Positions 27,186 to 36,305 of a stretch of DNA of 64,000 nucleotides are shown here, in pieces. The number at the start of each line of letters is the position of its first letter. Position 1 is the first letter of the stretch. This DNA is from Aquimarina spinulae (lineage in GTDB: Bacteria; Bacteroidota; Bacteroidia; Flavobacteriales; Flavobacteriaceae), in NCBI RefSeq assembly GCF_943373825.1, contig NZ_CALSBP010000002.1, positions 3,585,501 through 3,649,500 on the forward strand, given 5' to 3'. A program made the position numbers and the translations under genes. The notes below the pieces were generated by a model. The model was given only the letters and a program-made list of their open reading frames with translations, did not search any database and was not told the DNA's origin.

Positions 27186-29399
27186 ATGAAGAAGATTGGC
27201 TTGATAATAGTATTTCTTTGGTTCCTTCCTGTATTGGTTTTGGGGCAAGAAAATGCTAGAATGAAACGACCAGAATCAATGAGTATTAAAGGTTCTGTGA
27301 AGGAAAAGAGCACCCGAAAGGCAATTAGAGATGTTGATGTGACCGTTCTGGGAAAAGGAACCGTTACAACTGATGTTTTTGGTGATTTTAGGATTGAAGC
27401 TCGTGTTGGAGATGAGCTTGTAATTACTCATGATAGTTTTAATACTATACGATATACGATTAAGGATGGCCAAAGAATTGATATTGAAGTACAGGATAAT
27501 CCACAAGAGGCTAAATCACCTTCGATTTCAAAACAAAAAAGAGAGTCAAGATATCAGGAAAACCTTAGAGCAGCAAAAAACTCCTTAAAAAAGGATGCTG
27601 CTACGAGTATAGAATATATCACCAATGCTTTAGAAACAATACGAGATGATGATCCTTCATCAGACGATAAAAAAGCCGAATTATTTGAGTCGTTAGCTGA
27701 TATTTATGAGTACTGGAAACAGCCAGATCTTGCAGAGAGTAACTACCTTCTAAGTCTTAAAAATAAATATAACACAGATGTAAAAATTAAATTGGCTAAT
27801 GCTCAACTGGAAGGAAAAAATTACCAGGCAGCTCTAAATACTTTTGATGAATTACGGCGATCCAGATTGAGTAATACTCAAAAGGCTATTGTTTATGAAG
27901 GTCTGGGAGATAGCTATAAAGGTTTGCAAAATTATCCTGATGCTATTACTAATTATAATAAAGCTCTTTCTATAAGCCAAAGAAAAAAGCTGGATGGTAA
28001 GGTGATTCTGTTAAATTCTAAGCTAGCCGAAGTGTTACAACAAGAGGGGAATATTAGAGATGCCGAGGAGTATTTGGATAATTCGGTGCAACTGGCACAA
28101 CAAAAAGATAAAAAAACATCAGCGAGGCAACGATCTGTTGCAGCAGACTTTTATAATAAGAGTAATAGCTATGGTAAAGAGATACAATTAAGAAAAGAAG
28201 CACTCGAGGATATCGAAGAGATTGAGGAAAGCAATGAGAATGAAGGTCCACAGGCAGAGAAAGACAATTCTTTAACTACTCAAGTGCAAAATTATAAAAT
28301 TGCCAGTGCTTTTGCAGCGCAAGAAGCATATGATGAAGCCATACCATATTTAGAAGAAAGTATTAAAGAGGCAGAATCAAAAAATGATCTTATTGTTCAA
28401 AAAGATGCTACCCGAAAACTAGGAGAAGTCTATCGAGAAAAAGGAGAGTTAGAAAAAGCATCAGATGCCTTCAAAGAATATGAGGTAATCATAGATAAGT
28501 TATATATTCAAAAAGATCAGGAGATATCACAGGCAACTCGTTTTAGCAGAGAACTAGCACAGAGAGCAAATAGAATTACTACATTAGAGAAAGATAGGGA
28601 GTTAAATGAAGCAAGATATGAATTGGCATTTGCTTCGCAAGAAATAGCAAATCAACAAAGTATACGACAACAAATTGTAATCTATTTTTTAATTGGGTTA
28701 ATGATTCTGTTACTTCTTGCTGGATATTTGATGTATCGTAATATGAAGCAACAACGGTATGCAAATAATATTTTGGCTTTAAAATCACTACGTTCCCAAA
28801 TGAATCCACATTTTATTTTTAATGCTTTAAATTCTGTGAATACATTTATAGCAACAAGTGATGAAAGAACAGCAAATCGATATCTTACCGATTTTTCATT
28901 ATTGATGAGAGCTGTTTTAGAGAATAGTGAAGAAGATTTTATTCCTCTAGAAAAAGAGATAGAACTCTTAAGATTATATGTACAATTAGAGCATTTTAGG
29001 TTTCAGGATAAATTTGAATATACAGTTGAGGTTGATCCAGAAATCGATATTAATGAATATATGATTCCTCCTATGTTATTGCAACCATATGTAGAAAATG
29101 CGGTATGGCACGGGCTACGATATAAAACTGAAAAGGGGTTGTTATCCATACGTTTTCAAAAAGAAACATCAGAGAGTATAGAAATTACAATTACTGATGA
29201 TGGAATTGGACGTAAAAAGTCTAAAGAACTGAAAACGCAAAATCAAAAACTTCAAAAATCCAGAGGGATGGGTAATATCAAAAAGAGAATTGCCATCCTT
29301 AATAAAATGTATAAAGATAAGGTTGATGTGTTTATATCTGATCTTGAAGATAACTCAGAAGGAACACAGGTAAAATTAATTCTTAAGAAAGACAAGTAG
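27186..29399 (+). CDS. LytS-type sensor histidine kinase with CarboxypepD-like and TPR domains
   Basis: A 737-residue protein: signal peptide (about 1-20), a CarboxypepD-reg-like beta-sandwich (about 34-100; SIKGSVKEKSTRKAIRDVDV), TPR-like helices (about 118-440), a short coiled coil, one membrane helix (about 496-516), then His_kinase domain with the phospho-acceptor in SQMNPHFIFNALNSV (H near 541) and an HATPase with DDGIGRKKS and RGMGNIKKRI. It would sense a periplasmic or surface signal through the N-terminal half and phosphorylate the LytTR regulator encoded immediately after it (no gap between stop and start). The carboxypeptidase-like domain in front of the TPRs is uncommon. Confidence 0.9.
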   Translation: MKKIGLIIVFLWFLPVLVLGQENARMKRPESMSIKGSVKEKSTRKAIRDVDVTVLGKGTVTTDVFGDFRIEARVGDELVITHDSFNTIRYTIKDGQRIDIEVQDNPQEAKSPSISKQKRESRYQENLRAAKNSLKKDAATSIEYITNALETIRDDDPSSDDKKAELFESLADIYEYWKQPDLAESNYLLSLKNKYNTDVKIKLANAQLEGKNYQAALNTFDELRRSRLSNTQKAIVYEGLGDSYKGLQNYPDAITNYNKALSISQRKKLDGKVILLNSKLAEVLQQEGNIRDAEEYLDNSVQLAQQKDKKTSARQRSVAADFYNKSNSYGKEIQLRKEALEDIEEIEESNENEGPQAEKDNSLTTQVQNYKIASAFAAQEAYDEAIPYLEESIKEAESKNDLIVQKDATRKLGEVYREKGELEKASDAFKEYEVIIDKLYIQKDQEISQATRFSRELAQRANRITTLEKDRELNEARYELAFASQEIANQQSIRQQIVIYFLIGLMILLLLAGYLMYRNMKQQRYANNILALKSLRSQMNPHFIFNALNSVNTFIATSDERTANRYLTDFSLLMRAVLENSEEDFIPLEKEIELLRLYVQLEHFRFQDKFEYTVEVDPEIDINEYMIPPMLLQPYVENAVWHGLRYKTEKGLLSIRFQKETSESIEITITDDGIGRKKSKELKTQNQKLQKSRGMGNIKKRIAILNKMYKDKVDVFISDLEDNSEGTQVKLILKKDK

Positions 29400-30131
29400 A
29401 TGAACTTAACTGCAATTATAGTAGATGATGAAGCTAATAGCCGAGCTATACTTAGAAATTATTTAGGTAAGTATTGCCCATCGGTTACCATTTTGGGAGA
29501 GGCAGCCAGTGTAAAAGAAACATTAGTATTGCTAGAATCTTACACCCCCGATATGTTGTTTTTGGATGTAGAAATGCCTTATGGCAATGCATTTGATTTA
29601 TTAGAGCAAGTGCCCGATCGCACATTCGAAATTGTCTTTGTAACTGCCTATGATCATTATGCGGTAGATGCTCTAAATGCTCAGGCAACCTATTACTTGT
29701 TAAAACCTATTGCAATTGATAATCTTATCAAAGCTGTTGATCATGTAAGCTATATCAAACAGCGGGAAACCGCTCTATTGGATACTGTTTTAGTTCCCAA
29801 GGTGACAACTGCTGAAGGTAAAATCACTATTCCGCAGCAAGATGGTTTTGAGGTTCTACAGATTTCTGATATTATGTATTGCGAAGCTGATGATAACTAT
29901 ACGAAAATTTACCTGGATAAAGGCCAAAAGTTAGTGAGTAAAACGCTGAAATATTTTGAAGAATCTTTAAATCCACATGGGTTTGTGAGAACTCATAAAA
30001 GTTATTTGGTGAATGTGAGCAAAATAACACGATACCGGAAGGGGAAGGGAGGGAGTATTGTACTTTCTTCAGGAAAAGAGTTAGCGGTGTCCTCTTCTAA
30101 AAAAGGAGCATTATTGAATTATTTTAAATAA
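29400..30131 (+). CDS. LytTR-family response regulator
   Basis: A 243-residue regulator. The receiver domain (about 1-118) has the acidic pair VDDEA, the phospho-acceptor Asp in MLFLDVEMP (near residue 56), and later Thr (VTAYD) and Lys (LLKPI). The C-terminal LytTR DNA-binding domain (about 140-240) carries the usual IMYCEADDNYTKIYL and HGFVRTHKSYLVNVSKI. It starts on the base after the kinase stop codon, so the two form a cognate pair. The 21-bp-phased direct repeats upstream of the operon match known LytTR site geometry. Confidence 0.94.
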   Translation: MNLTAIIVDDEANSRAILRNYLGKYCPSVTILGEAASVKETLVLLESYTPDMLFLDVEMPYGNAFDLLEQVPDRTFEIVFVTAYDHYAVDALNAQATYYLLKPIAIDNLIKAVDHVSYIKQRETALLDTVLVPKVTTAEGKITIPQQDGFEVLQISDIMYCEADDNYTKIYLDKGQKLVSKTLKYFEESLNPHGFVRTHKSYLVNVSKITRYRKGKGGSIVLSSGKELAVSSSKKGALLNYFK

Positions 30132-30246
30132 TTCGAGCTGATAATTATGAGGTTTTGATTTTTTTTGTTAAAACATACTGAAAAAACAAGCGTTAGTTGT
30201 TGTAATTTGTAATATCCACTATTATTAACTACAAAAACTTAAAATA

Positions 30247-30459
30247 ATGAAAAAAAGAGAATCGTTAAAAAAACTATCTCTAGAAAAAATCAAAATTTCT
30301 AATCTTGCCTCTAAAGCTATTAAAGGAGGAACAGGTAATCCATCATTACACAGTTGTGCCGGACAAGGTAATAACCCTGGTCAAACTTGTTATACTAATA
30401 ATTGTGGAGGCACTGGCGGAGGTACTGGTGGTGGAATTAGCGGACCTATTTACTGCTAA
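30247..30459 (+). CDS. Putative GG-leader peptide precursor (RiPP or signalling peptide)
   Basis: A 70-residue peptide. The leader (residues 1-28, MKKRESLKKLSLEKIKISNL then ASKAIKGG) resembles the double-glycine leaders of Bacteroidota natural-product precursors (LKKLxLxKxxISxL...KGG). The 42-residue remainder is Gly/Asn/Thr-rich with four cysteines (37, 48, 53, 70), the last being C-terminal, and TGGGTGGG repeats. No lanthipeptide synthetase, radical-SAM enzyme or C39 peptidase/ABC gene is in the window. It lies 115 bp after the LytTR regulator, so a pheromone or secreted effector role is possible. No function is demonstrated. Confidence 0.72.
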   Translation: MKKRESLKKLSLEKIKISNLASKAIKGGTGNPSLHSCAGQGNNPGQTCYTNNCGGTGGGTGGGISGPIYC

Positions 30460-30482
30460 TCCTCTTTTAAGTTAAAGAAATT

Positions 30483-30582
30483 AAGATTGTCTAGAACTAA
30501 TCTGTTTATTGTCTTTTTGAGAACTAATTTGTTGTTTTATCTTGTAAAAACAAAGAACATGATTTTTTAGACAATCTTTTTT
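30483..30582 (+). terminator. Long-loop inverted repeat after the GG-leader peptide gene
   Basis: AAGATTGTCTA (30483-30493) and TAGACAATCTT (30568-30578) pair over 11 bp and end in a T run, but enclose about 74 nt. The loop has an imperfect internal repeat (AGAACTAATCTGTTT and AGAACTAATTTGTTG). It could be a terminator with a branched loop or a small RNA. Confidence 0.35.
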
Positions 30583-30601
30583 AAGTTTATATATTTAAAA
30601 A

Positions 30602-31390
30602 CTAAAAATCTAAAGCTTTTACAGTATGTGTAAGAGTATTTTTATGCAAAATGTTCTTTAGTATGTCTGCATTACCATTAGTGTATAAAGTATGTTTGCC
30701 TATTTTAGAATCTAGGTTTAATAGATGATTTGCGATCAATACAGCTTTGGTTTGTCGTGCAACAGCTTTTCCCGAATCGATAATTATAATCTGATCAGAA
30801 AGCATTTTTTTTAGAAGGGGAATTAGATAAGGGTAATGCGTACACCCAAGAACCAGATGGTCTATATTTTTGTCAAGCATAGGGATAATATAGGAATGAA
30901 GTAATGTATACATTTCATCTGTGTTTATCTTGCCTTTTTCTATAAGTTCTACCAGTCCGGTACCAACAACTTCAATGACTTCAATATTCTGAGTATACAG
31001 ATCCGACGTTTTGACAAATAATTCACTAGATAAAGTGCCTTTTGTAGCGAGTATACCTACTTTTTTTGTTTTGGTATGAATAGCAGCAGGTTTTATAGCA
31101 GGCTCAATACCAATAATGGGTATGTCATACTTAGATCGTAGTGTTTTTATGGCATTTGTAGTTGCGGTATTACATGCAACCACAATGATCTTACAATTTA
31201 GCTCAAGGAGTTTTTCTGTATTTTTAATACTTAATGTAGTAATCTCTTCTTTACTACGCTTACCATAAGGAGCATATTTGCTATCAGCCAGAAAAATAGT
31301 GTCCTCATGTGGCAATAGAGAAGTGATTTCTTTCCAGATTGTTGTTCCACCAATACCTGAGTCAAATATACCAATAGGTTGATTTTGCAT
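30602..31390 (-). CDS. murI: Glutamate racemase
   Basis: A protein of about 262 residues from the ATG at 31390. An upstream in-frame ATG (31438) would add 16 residues, lies within a hairpin terminator and precedes the conserved start, so it is not chosen. IGIFDSGIGG gives the first substrate-binding motif. The two catalytic cysteines are in VVACNTATTNA and LGCTHYPYL. The enzyme makes D-glutamate for peptidoglycan in the cytoplasm. It is the last gene of the porG-uppS-bamA-ompH-ompH series, but a terminator lies between it and ompH. Confidence 0.94.
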   Translation of the reverse strand: MQNQPIGIFDSGIGGTTIWKEITSLLPHEDTIFLADSKYAPYGKRSKEEITTLSIKNTEKLLELNCKIIVVACNTATTNAIKTLRSKYDIPIIGIEPAIKPAAIHTKTKKVGILATKGTLSSELFVKTSDLYTQNIEVIEVVGTGLVELIEKGKINTDEMYTLLHSYIIPMLDKNIDHLVLGCTHYPYLIPLLKKMLSDQIIIIDSGKAVARQTKAVLIANHLLNLDSKIGKHTLYTNGNADILKNILHKNTLTHTVKALDF

Positions 31391-31414
31391 ACTTACATGA
31401 TAGTTTATCCCAAA

Positions 31415-31452
31415 AATAAAAAAACAGCGAGATGTCATCTCACTGTTTTTTT
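31415..31452 (-). terminator. Terminator between ompH and murI
   Basis: On the minus strand AAACAG-T-GAGAT and ATCTC-G-CTGTTT pair with one mismatch around a short loop, followed by a T-rich run. It would end or attenuate transcription from the BamA/OmpH operon before murI. Confidence 0.62.
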
Positions 31453-31481
31453 ATTTTTATTAAAAGTTTAAAGTAAAACTG

Positions 31482-31991
31482 TTAGATACCTAGATCTTTT
31501 TTTACATCTGCCATTAGGTTTTTACCATCAGCCATAATTACTCCTGTACCTGTAGTAGAATCTAATACATATTGAAAACCTTGCGCTCTTGCCACTTTTT
31601 GGATAGATGTACGTGCTTGCTCATAGATAGGCTTCATTAATTCGATCTCTTTTTTCTGAAGATCCTGAAGTGCATTTGTTCTATAATCGTTAATGCTTTT
31701 CTCTGTAGCCTGTACTTCTTGTTGTCTTTTTAAATTCTCTTCATCCGTCTTAGTTTCAGCTTCCTGAGAATATTTTTTAATAGTGTTTTGTAACTCTAAC
31801 ACCATATTTCTGATTTCTGCATCATAAGTCTTATTTAATTTTTCGATCTCACTTTTTGCAGCTTTAAAAGCAGGCATTGCTTCTACAAGCTCCTGTGATG
31901 CTATATGCGCTACTTTAGATTGAGCATTCACAAAACTTGAGCTTCCTATGGTAATTGCAATAGCTACTAATAATGTTCTAAATTGTTTCAT
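31482..31991 (-). CDS. OmpH/Skp family periplasmic chaperone (short)
   Basis: A 169-residue protein with a signal peptide (MKQFRTLLVAIAITIGSSSFVNA) and the Skp-type coiled-coil tentacles (about residues 45-125), ending in the strand QGFQYVLDSTTGTGVIMADG. Skp-like trimers hold unfolded outer-membrane proteins during transit across the periplasm. It lies 46 bp after a longer OmpH gene and downstream of bamA, the usual Bacteroidota arrangement. Confidence 0.9.
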   Translation of the reverse strand: MKQFRTLLVAIAITIGSSSFVNAQSKVAHIASQELVEAMPAFKAAKSEIEKLNKTYDAEIRNMVLELQNTIKKYSQEAETKTDEENLKRQQEVQATEKSINDYRTNALQDLQKKEIELMKPIYEQARTSIQKVARAQGFQYVLDSTTGTGVIMADGKNLMADVKKDLGI

Positions 31992-32037
31992 TTGTAAGTA
32001 TTATTAAAGGGTGTTATAAATTTATAAAATTAATTAT

Positions 32038-32895
32038 TTAATCATTGTCTTTTCTACTATCAGCATCAGACGATGAGTCATTATTTTTTAGGTTTTCTCT
32101 TTGAGTTTTTAAAGCTTTAATAGAATCTTTCTTTCTTTTTTGTAATTCTAACAATCGGGCTCTTCTTTCTTCAAACTCTTTCTTTTTTGCAGCTCTTATA
32201 GAATCTCTTTGTGCTTTACGCTCTGCAAGAAGTTGTTCTCTTTCTGATAATCTTTTTTGAGCCTCACGTTCTCTGTCAGATACTTCAGTTTCTTGTTCTG
32301 CATTTCTTTTTTCAGCTCTTTCCAGAGCTTTCTTATCTTTCTTACTATTGAGTTGTTTTCTTTTTGAAGCCCTATTTATTCTAAGTAATACCTGATCACT
32401 TATATCAAATCGATCTGCAGAATATAGCATTACCAAATCTGCTGATTTATCAAAAACGAAATCATATTTTTTGTTTTTAGCAATTTCTTGAACTGCTACA
32501 AAAACTTGATCCTGTACTGGTTGAACCAATCTCTTTTTTTGAATAAAAAGATCTCCATTAGGGCCAAATCGTTTTTGTTGATATTCTAATATTTCTTTTT
32601 CTTTAAAAAAGATATCTTCTTCTCTTTCTTCGATTAGCTCTTTGGTTAGTAAGACTCTTTCATTATTAAGGTCTTTACGCATTTCTTCAACTTCTTTAAG
32701 TTCTGCTTCTATTTCAACTTTCCATTTTTGAACTTTGGTTTCGAGTTCAGAAGAAGCTTCATTGTATTCTGGAACGTTTTCCAGAATATAGCTCATATCA
32801 ATATAGCCAATCCTAATACCTTTCTGTGCATGTACTGCGTTTGTGAAAAATAGCCAACTGACTGCTGCAACTAGTAAAAGACCCTTTGTTTTCAT
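32038..32895 (-). CDS. OmpH/Skp family periplasmic chaperone (long, charged tail)
   Basis: About 285 residues from the ATG at 32895, which begins a signal peptide (MKTKGLLLVAAVSWLFFTNA). A longer frame to 32967 overlaps bamA and adds non-signal sequence, so it is rejected. The OmpH domain (about 25-165) begins IRIGYIDMSYILENVPEYNE. It is followed by an unusually long, highly charged helical tail (about 175-285, Arg/Lys/Glu-rich, mostly coiled coil) that the shorter partner lacks. It may form extended tentacles or bind a partner. Confidence 0.88.
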   Translation of the reverse strand: MKTKGLLLVAAVSWLFFTNAVHAQKGIRIGYIDMSYILENVPEYNEASSELETKVQKWKVEIEAELKEVEEMRKDLNNERVLLTKELIEEREEDIFFKEKEILEYQQKRFGPNGDLFIQKKRLVQPVQDQVFVAVQEIAKNKKYDFVFDKSADLVMLYSADRFDISDQVLLRINRASKRKQLNSKKDKKALERAEKRNAEQETEVSDREREAQKRLSEREQLLAERKAQRDSIRAAKKKEFEERRARLLELQKRKKDSIKALKTQRENLKNNDSSSDADSRKDND

Positions 32896-32930
32896 AACTT
32901 TGTGTGTATATAGAAATAATCGTGCCAAAA

Positions 32931-35561
32931 CTAAAATTGTTGTCCTATAATAAAATGGGTTTCCCATCCATTAGCCTGATTTGTTCCCGGAATAGGATCA
33001 AAACCATACCCAAAATCTATACCTAATAACCCAAATGCTGGCATAAAGATACGTAAACCTGCTCCAGCAGAACGACTTAATTGGAAAGGGTTAAAACTTT
33101 TAAAGCTATCATAAGAGGCTCCACCTTCCAAAAATCCTAGCATATATATTGATGCTGCGGGTTTTAGTGTTATAGGATAACGAAGCTCTAACGAATATTT
33201 GTTATAAATTGTTGCCCCATCGGCATCAAAATCTTGATTATTAGTTCTACTTTGAGGTGTAATAGATTGATTTGGGTATCCTCTTAACGAAACAACCTCG
33301 CGACCATCAAGACTTGTAGCCCCTAATCCATCTCCTCCCAGGAAAAAACGTTCAAAAGGAATATTACCTCTATTGTTATTATATGCACCTAAAAACCCGT
33401 ACTCGGCTTTTGTTTTTAGAACCAAAGGCTTTTTTCCAATATTAACTAAACTTGTGTACCAGGTACCATCAAATTTTAGCTTATAATATTCTAGCCATTT
33501 AAAACGCTCCTGATCGATTTCTCCAATCTCTGTAGCGATTTCAGAGCCTCTTACAAGATCTCTCGAATTACTGCTGTCTAGATTACTTCTTTCTTCTTCT
33601 AAAGTATCTCTACGGTCTTTTAATTCACTGTAGTCAACGCCATCAAAAAGAGAGTAAGGTACAGAAAGTTTGGCAACAAGATTAAATTCTGATCCACCTG
33701 TTGGGAAAATGGGGTTTACCGTAGTGTTGTTTCTATTGATTCCGATAGTATAGGATAAATCATTAGAAGATCCATTACCAAAAGTAAATAGTCTGGTGTT
33801 GTAGTTTTTAAGGTTATAATGTCTTACACTAATGGCTTGAGATAATGTAAAGTAGTTATCTGGCCAATTTAATCTTTTGGCTATTCCTATTGATCCTCCA
33901 GTAATAAGAAATTTACTATCTCTATCTACTTTACGTGTTCTGTTATTAAGTAAGAACTGGATTGTATGAGAGAATGATGTAGAGAGTTGATATGGTCTTT
34001 TTCCTCCTAGCCATGGTTCTACAAAAGAAAGACTATAGGTTTGAAAGAATCTACTGGCCTGGGCTCTAACTCTAAGCGTTTGACCATCTCCCATGGGTAG
34101 AGGACTGTAAGATTCTTTGTTAAAAATGTTACGTATTGAAAAATTGCTAAAAGCTAATCCCAGAGTTCCTACAAAACCACCTCCGCCAAAACCTCCCTGA
34201 AGCTCAATTTGACTAGATCCTTTTTCTACTACAGGGAAATTAATATCAATGGTTCCTGCCTGAGGATTTGCATTTTTAAATTGTGGTTCTAATTGTTCAG
34301 GATCAAAAAATCCTAACTGTCCTAATTCACGAACAGTTCGTACCACAAGATCTTTACTGTAACGTTGGCCTGGTCTGGTTCTAAGTGTTCTATAAATTAC
34401 ATGATCATTTGTTTTGTCATTTCCGGTAACGGTAATGTGGTCAAAATAGGTCAGTTTTCCTTCACGTATTCTGATTTCAAAATCAAGAGTATCATTATAT
34501 ACTTTTGTTTCTACAGCATCAATAGAAGAAAATAGATATCCGTTATTTTGATATAAGTTGGTAAGATCATTTGCATCAGGCTTAGTATTATCAGCAATTT
34601 GTTTTTCTAAAAGAACGCCATTATACACATCCCCTTTTTTGATAACAAGTTGTCGGGCCAATTCTCGATCGGTATATACGCTATTACCTAGAAATGTGAT
34701 ATTACCAAAATAATACCTATTCCCTTCTTCAAGATTAAGATTAAGCGATACACTATTGTCATCTTCTATAATCAAACTATCAGAGGTGATACGAGCGTCT
34801 CGATATCCTTTTTCTTTATATTTTGTAATGATATTATCTTTATCTTCCTCATAATCTGCTCGGATATATTTTGATCGTTTCCAGAATCTTAGAAATTTCT
34901 TACGCTTGGTATTTTTCATAGCCCTGCGCACCTTTGCATCAGAAAGTTGCTCGTTTCCTTCTATGTTGATTTTATCAACTTTAACCCGATCTCCTTTGTC
35001 GATCAGAACTACCATATTTACCTTGTTGCTTACAACGGTATCTTTAATAGGAATGGTGTTGATAACAACTTTTGTGTTTAGAAATCCGTCTTTTTTATAC
35101 TTATTAGTAATAAAATTACGAGTTGTGGTTATCAGGTTTTCTGTAACCTTTGCACCTTTGGTTAGCCCATTATCTTTAATTAAATCTTCGGATTTACGCT
35201 TTTTAATTCCTTGAATACGGGCTTCGTTTAACTCAGGTACTTCCTGTATGTTAATTTCGAGATCAGCAACGTCTCCTTCTACATTACTAATGTAGAAGTT
35301 AATATCACTAAATAATTCGAGATCCCATAATTTCTTAATGACTTTACTTATTCGATCTCCCGGAAGAAAAATACGTTCTCCTTTTCTAAGACCGGTAAAA
35401 GTAATTACTGTATTTTCATTGTAACTGGTAATCCCGGTAACTTTAATATCGCCAATAATATATTCTTTCCCGTTAGCACCAGGTAAATTTTGTGCAGAAA
35501 GTGATGTTGATATTAATAAGGCGAGTAACGTAAAATACGTAATAGGTAGTTTTTTTGTCAT
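32931..35561 (-). CDS. bamA: Outer-membrane protein assembly factor BamA
   Basis: About 876 residues from the ATG at 35561, chosen because a signal peptide (MTKKLPITYFTLLALLISTSLSAQ) starts there and the start sits 4 bp after the uppS stop. A frame to 35735 would run into uppS. The N-terminal half holds POTRA repeats (about residues 30-430; LRKGERIFLPGDRISKVIKK, the PQAG-type linkers) and the C-terminal half the Omp85 barrel, with the lid-lock-like RGY (VVSLRGYPNQS). It is the essential insertase for outer-membrane beta-barrels. Next in the operon are two Skp-like chaperones. Confidence 0.95.
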   Translation of the reverse strand: MTKKLPITYFTLLALLISTSLSAQNLPGANGKEYIIGDIKVTGITSYNENTVITFTGLRKGERIFLPGDRISKVIKKLWDLELFSDINFYISNVEGDVADLEINIQEVPELNEARIQGIKKRKSEDLIKDNGLTKGAKVTENLITTTRNFITNKYKKDGFLNTKVVINTIPIKDTVVSNKVNMVVLIDKGDRVKVDKINIEGNEQLSDAKVRRAMKNTKRKKFLRFWKRSKYIRADYEEDKDNIITKYKEKGYRDARITSDSLIIEDDNSVSLNLNLEEGNRYYFGNITFLGNSVYTDRELARQLVIKKGDVYNGVLLEKQIADNTKPDANDLTNLYQNNGYLFSSIDAVETKVYNDTLDFEIRIREGKLTYFDHITVTGNDKTNDHVIYRTLRTRPGQRYSKDLVVRTVRELGQLGFFDPEQLEPQFKNANPQAGTIDINFPVVEKGSSQIELQGGFGGGGFVGTLGLAFSNFSIRNIFNKESYSPLPMGDGQTLRVRAQASRFFQTYSLSFVEPWLGGKRPYQLSTSFSHTIQFLLNNRTRKVDRDSKFLITGGSIGIAKRLNWPDNYFTLSQAISVRHYNLKNYNTRLFTFGNGSSNDLSYTIGINRNNTTVNPIFPTGGSEFNLVAKLSVPYSLFDGVDYSELKDRRDTLEEERSNLDSSNSRDLVRGSEIATEIGEIDQERFKWLEYYKLKFDGTWYTSLVNIGKKPLVLKTKAEYGFLGAYNNNRGNIPFERFFLGGDGLGATSLDGREVVSLRGYPNQSITPQSRTNNQDFDADGATIYNKYSLELRYPITLKPAASIYMLGFLEGGASYDSFKSFNPFQLSRSAGAGLRIFMPAFGLLGIDFGYGFDPIPGTNQANGWETHFIIGQQF

Positions 35562-35565
35562 TTCT

Positions 35566-36303
35566 TTAACTGAGCTGCTCACTAGTTTTTCCAAATCTTC
35601 TTTCTCTTTTTTGATAATTGTATATGGCCTCAAATAAATCGGATTTTTTAAAGTCCGGCCATAAAATTTCTGTAAAATATAATTCTGCATACGCAATTTG
35701 CCATAGTAAAAAATTACTGATACGTTGTTCCCCACTGGTACGTATCAATAAGTCCACATCGGGCAGGTCTTTTGTATACAAATGCTCATTAATGACTGAT
35801 TCATTTATAAGATGTGGCGAAATTACACCATTTTTAACTTTAATACTTATTTCTTTGATAGTTTTTATGAGCTCTTCTCTACTTCCGTAGCTTAGAGCCA
35901 GAGTAAGTGTCATATGTGTATTGGATTTGGTCTTTTCAATAACTTCTAAAAGTTCTACTCTTGCTTTTTTGGGAAGCGACTGCAAATTTCCAATAGCATT
36001 AAGTTTAATATTGTTATCCTGAAGTGTTTTGATTTCCTTTTTTAAGGAATTCACCAAAAGTTTCATTAAGGTATCTACTTCAAGTTTTGGTCTATTCCAG
36101 TTTTCTGTAGAAAAAGCATATAATGTAAGATATTTAACGCCTATCTCTGCACTACTTTCTACAGCTTCTTTAACTGCTTTAGTTCCGTTTTCGTGGCCAA
36201 CGGCTCTAAATAGACCTTTCTTTTTGGCCCATCGCCCATTACCATCCATAATAATGGCAACGTGCTGTGGGATATTAGAGTTTAATTGTTTTTTATCAAT
36301 CAT
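35566..36303 (-). CDS. uppS: Isoprenyl transferase (undecaprenyl diphosphate synthase)
   Basis: About 245 residues from the ATG at 36303, just after the porG stop; a 7-residue upstream extension overlaps that gene. VAIIMDGNGRWAKKKGL carries the catalytic Asp and the diphosphate-binding GNGR. YLTLYAFSTENWNRP and DLLIRTSGEQRISNFLLWQ are also diagnostic of cis-prenyltransferases. It makes the C55 lipid carrier for peptidoglycan and surface polysaccharides. The order porG-uppS-bamA is characteristic of Bacteroidota. Confidence 0.95.
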   Translation of the reverse strand: MIDKKQLNSNIPQHVAIIMDGNGRWAKKKGLFRAVGHENGTKAVKEAVESSAEIGVKYLTLYAFSTENWNRPKLEVDTLMKLLVNSLKKEIKTLQDNNIKLNAIGNLQSLPKKARVELLEVIEKTKSNTHMTLTLALSYGSREELIKTIKEISIKVKNGVISPHLINESVINEHLYTKDLPDVDLLIRTSGEQRISNFLLWQIAYAELYFTEILWPDFKKSDLFEAIYNYQKRERRFGKTSEQLS

Positions 36304-36305
36304 TT

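Noticed and set aside
30132..30601. Lanthipeptide or radical-SAM maturation genes next to the GG-leader peptide
   Set aside because: None is present; the flanking genes are the LytTR regulator and murI. The peptide is therefore described as an orphan.
35562..35735. Upstream extension of bamA by 58 residues into uppS
   Set aside because: The signal peptide starts at 35561 and the extra part overlaps the end of uppS in another frame.
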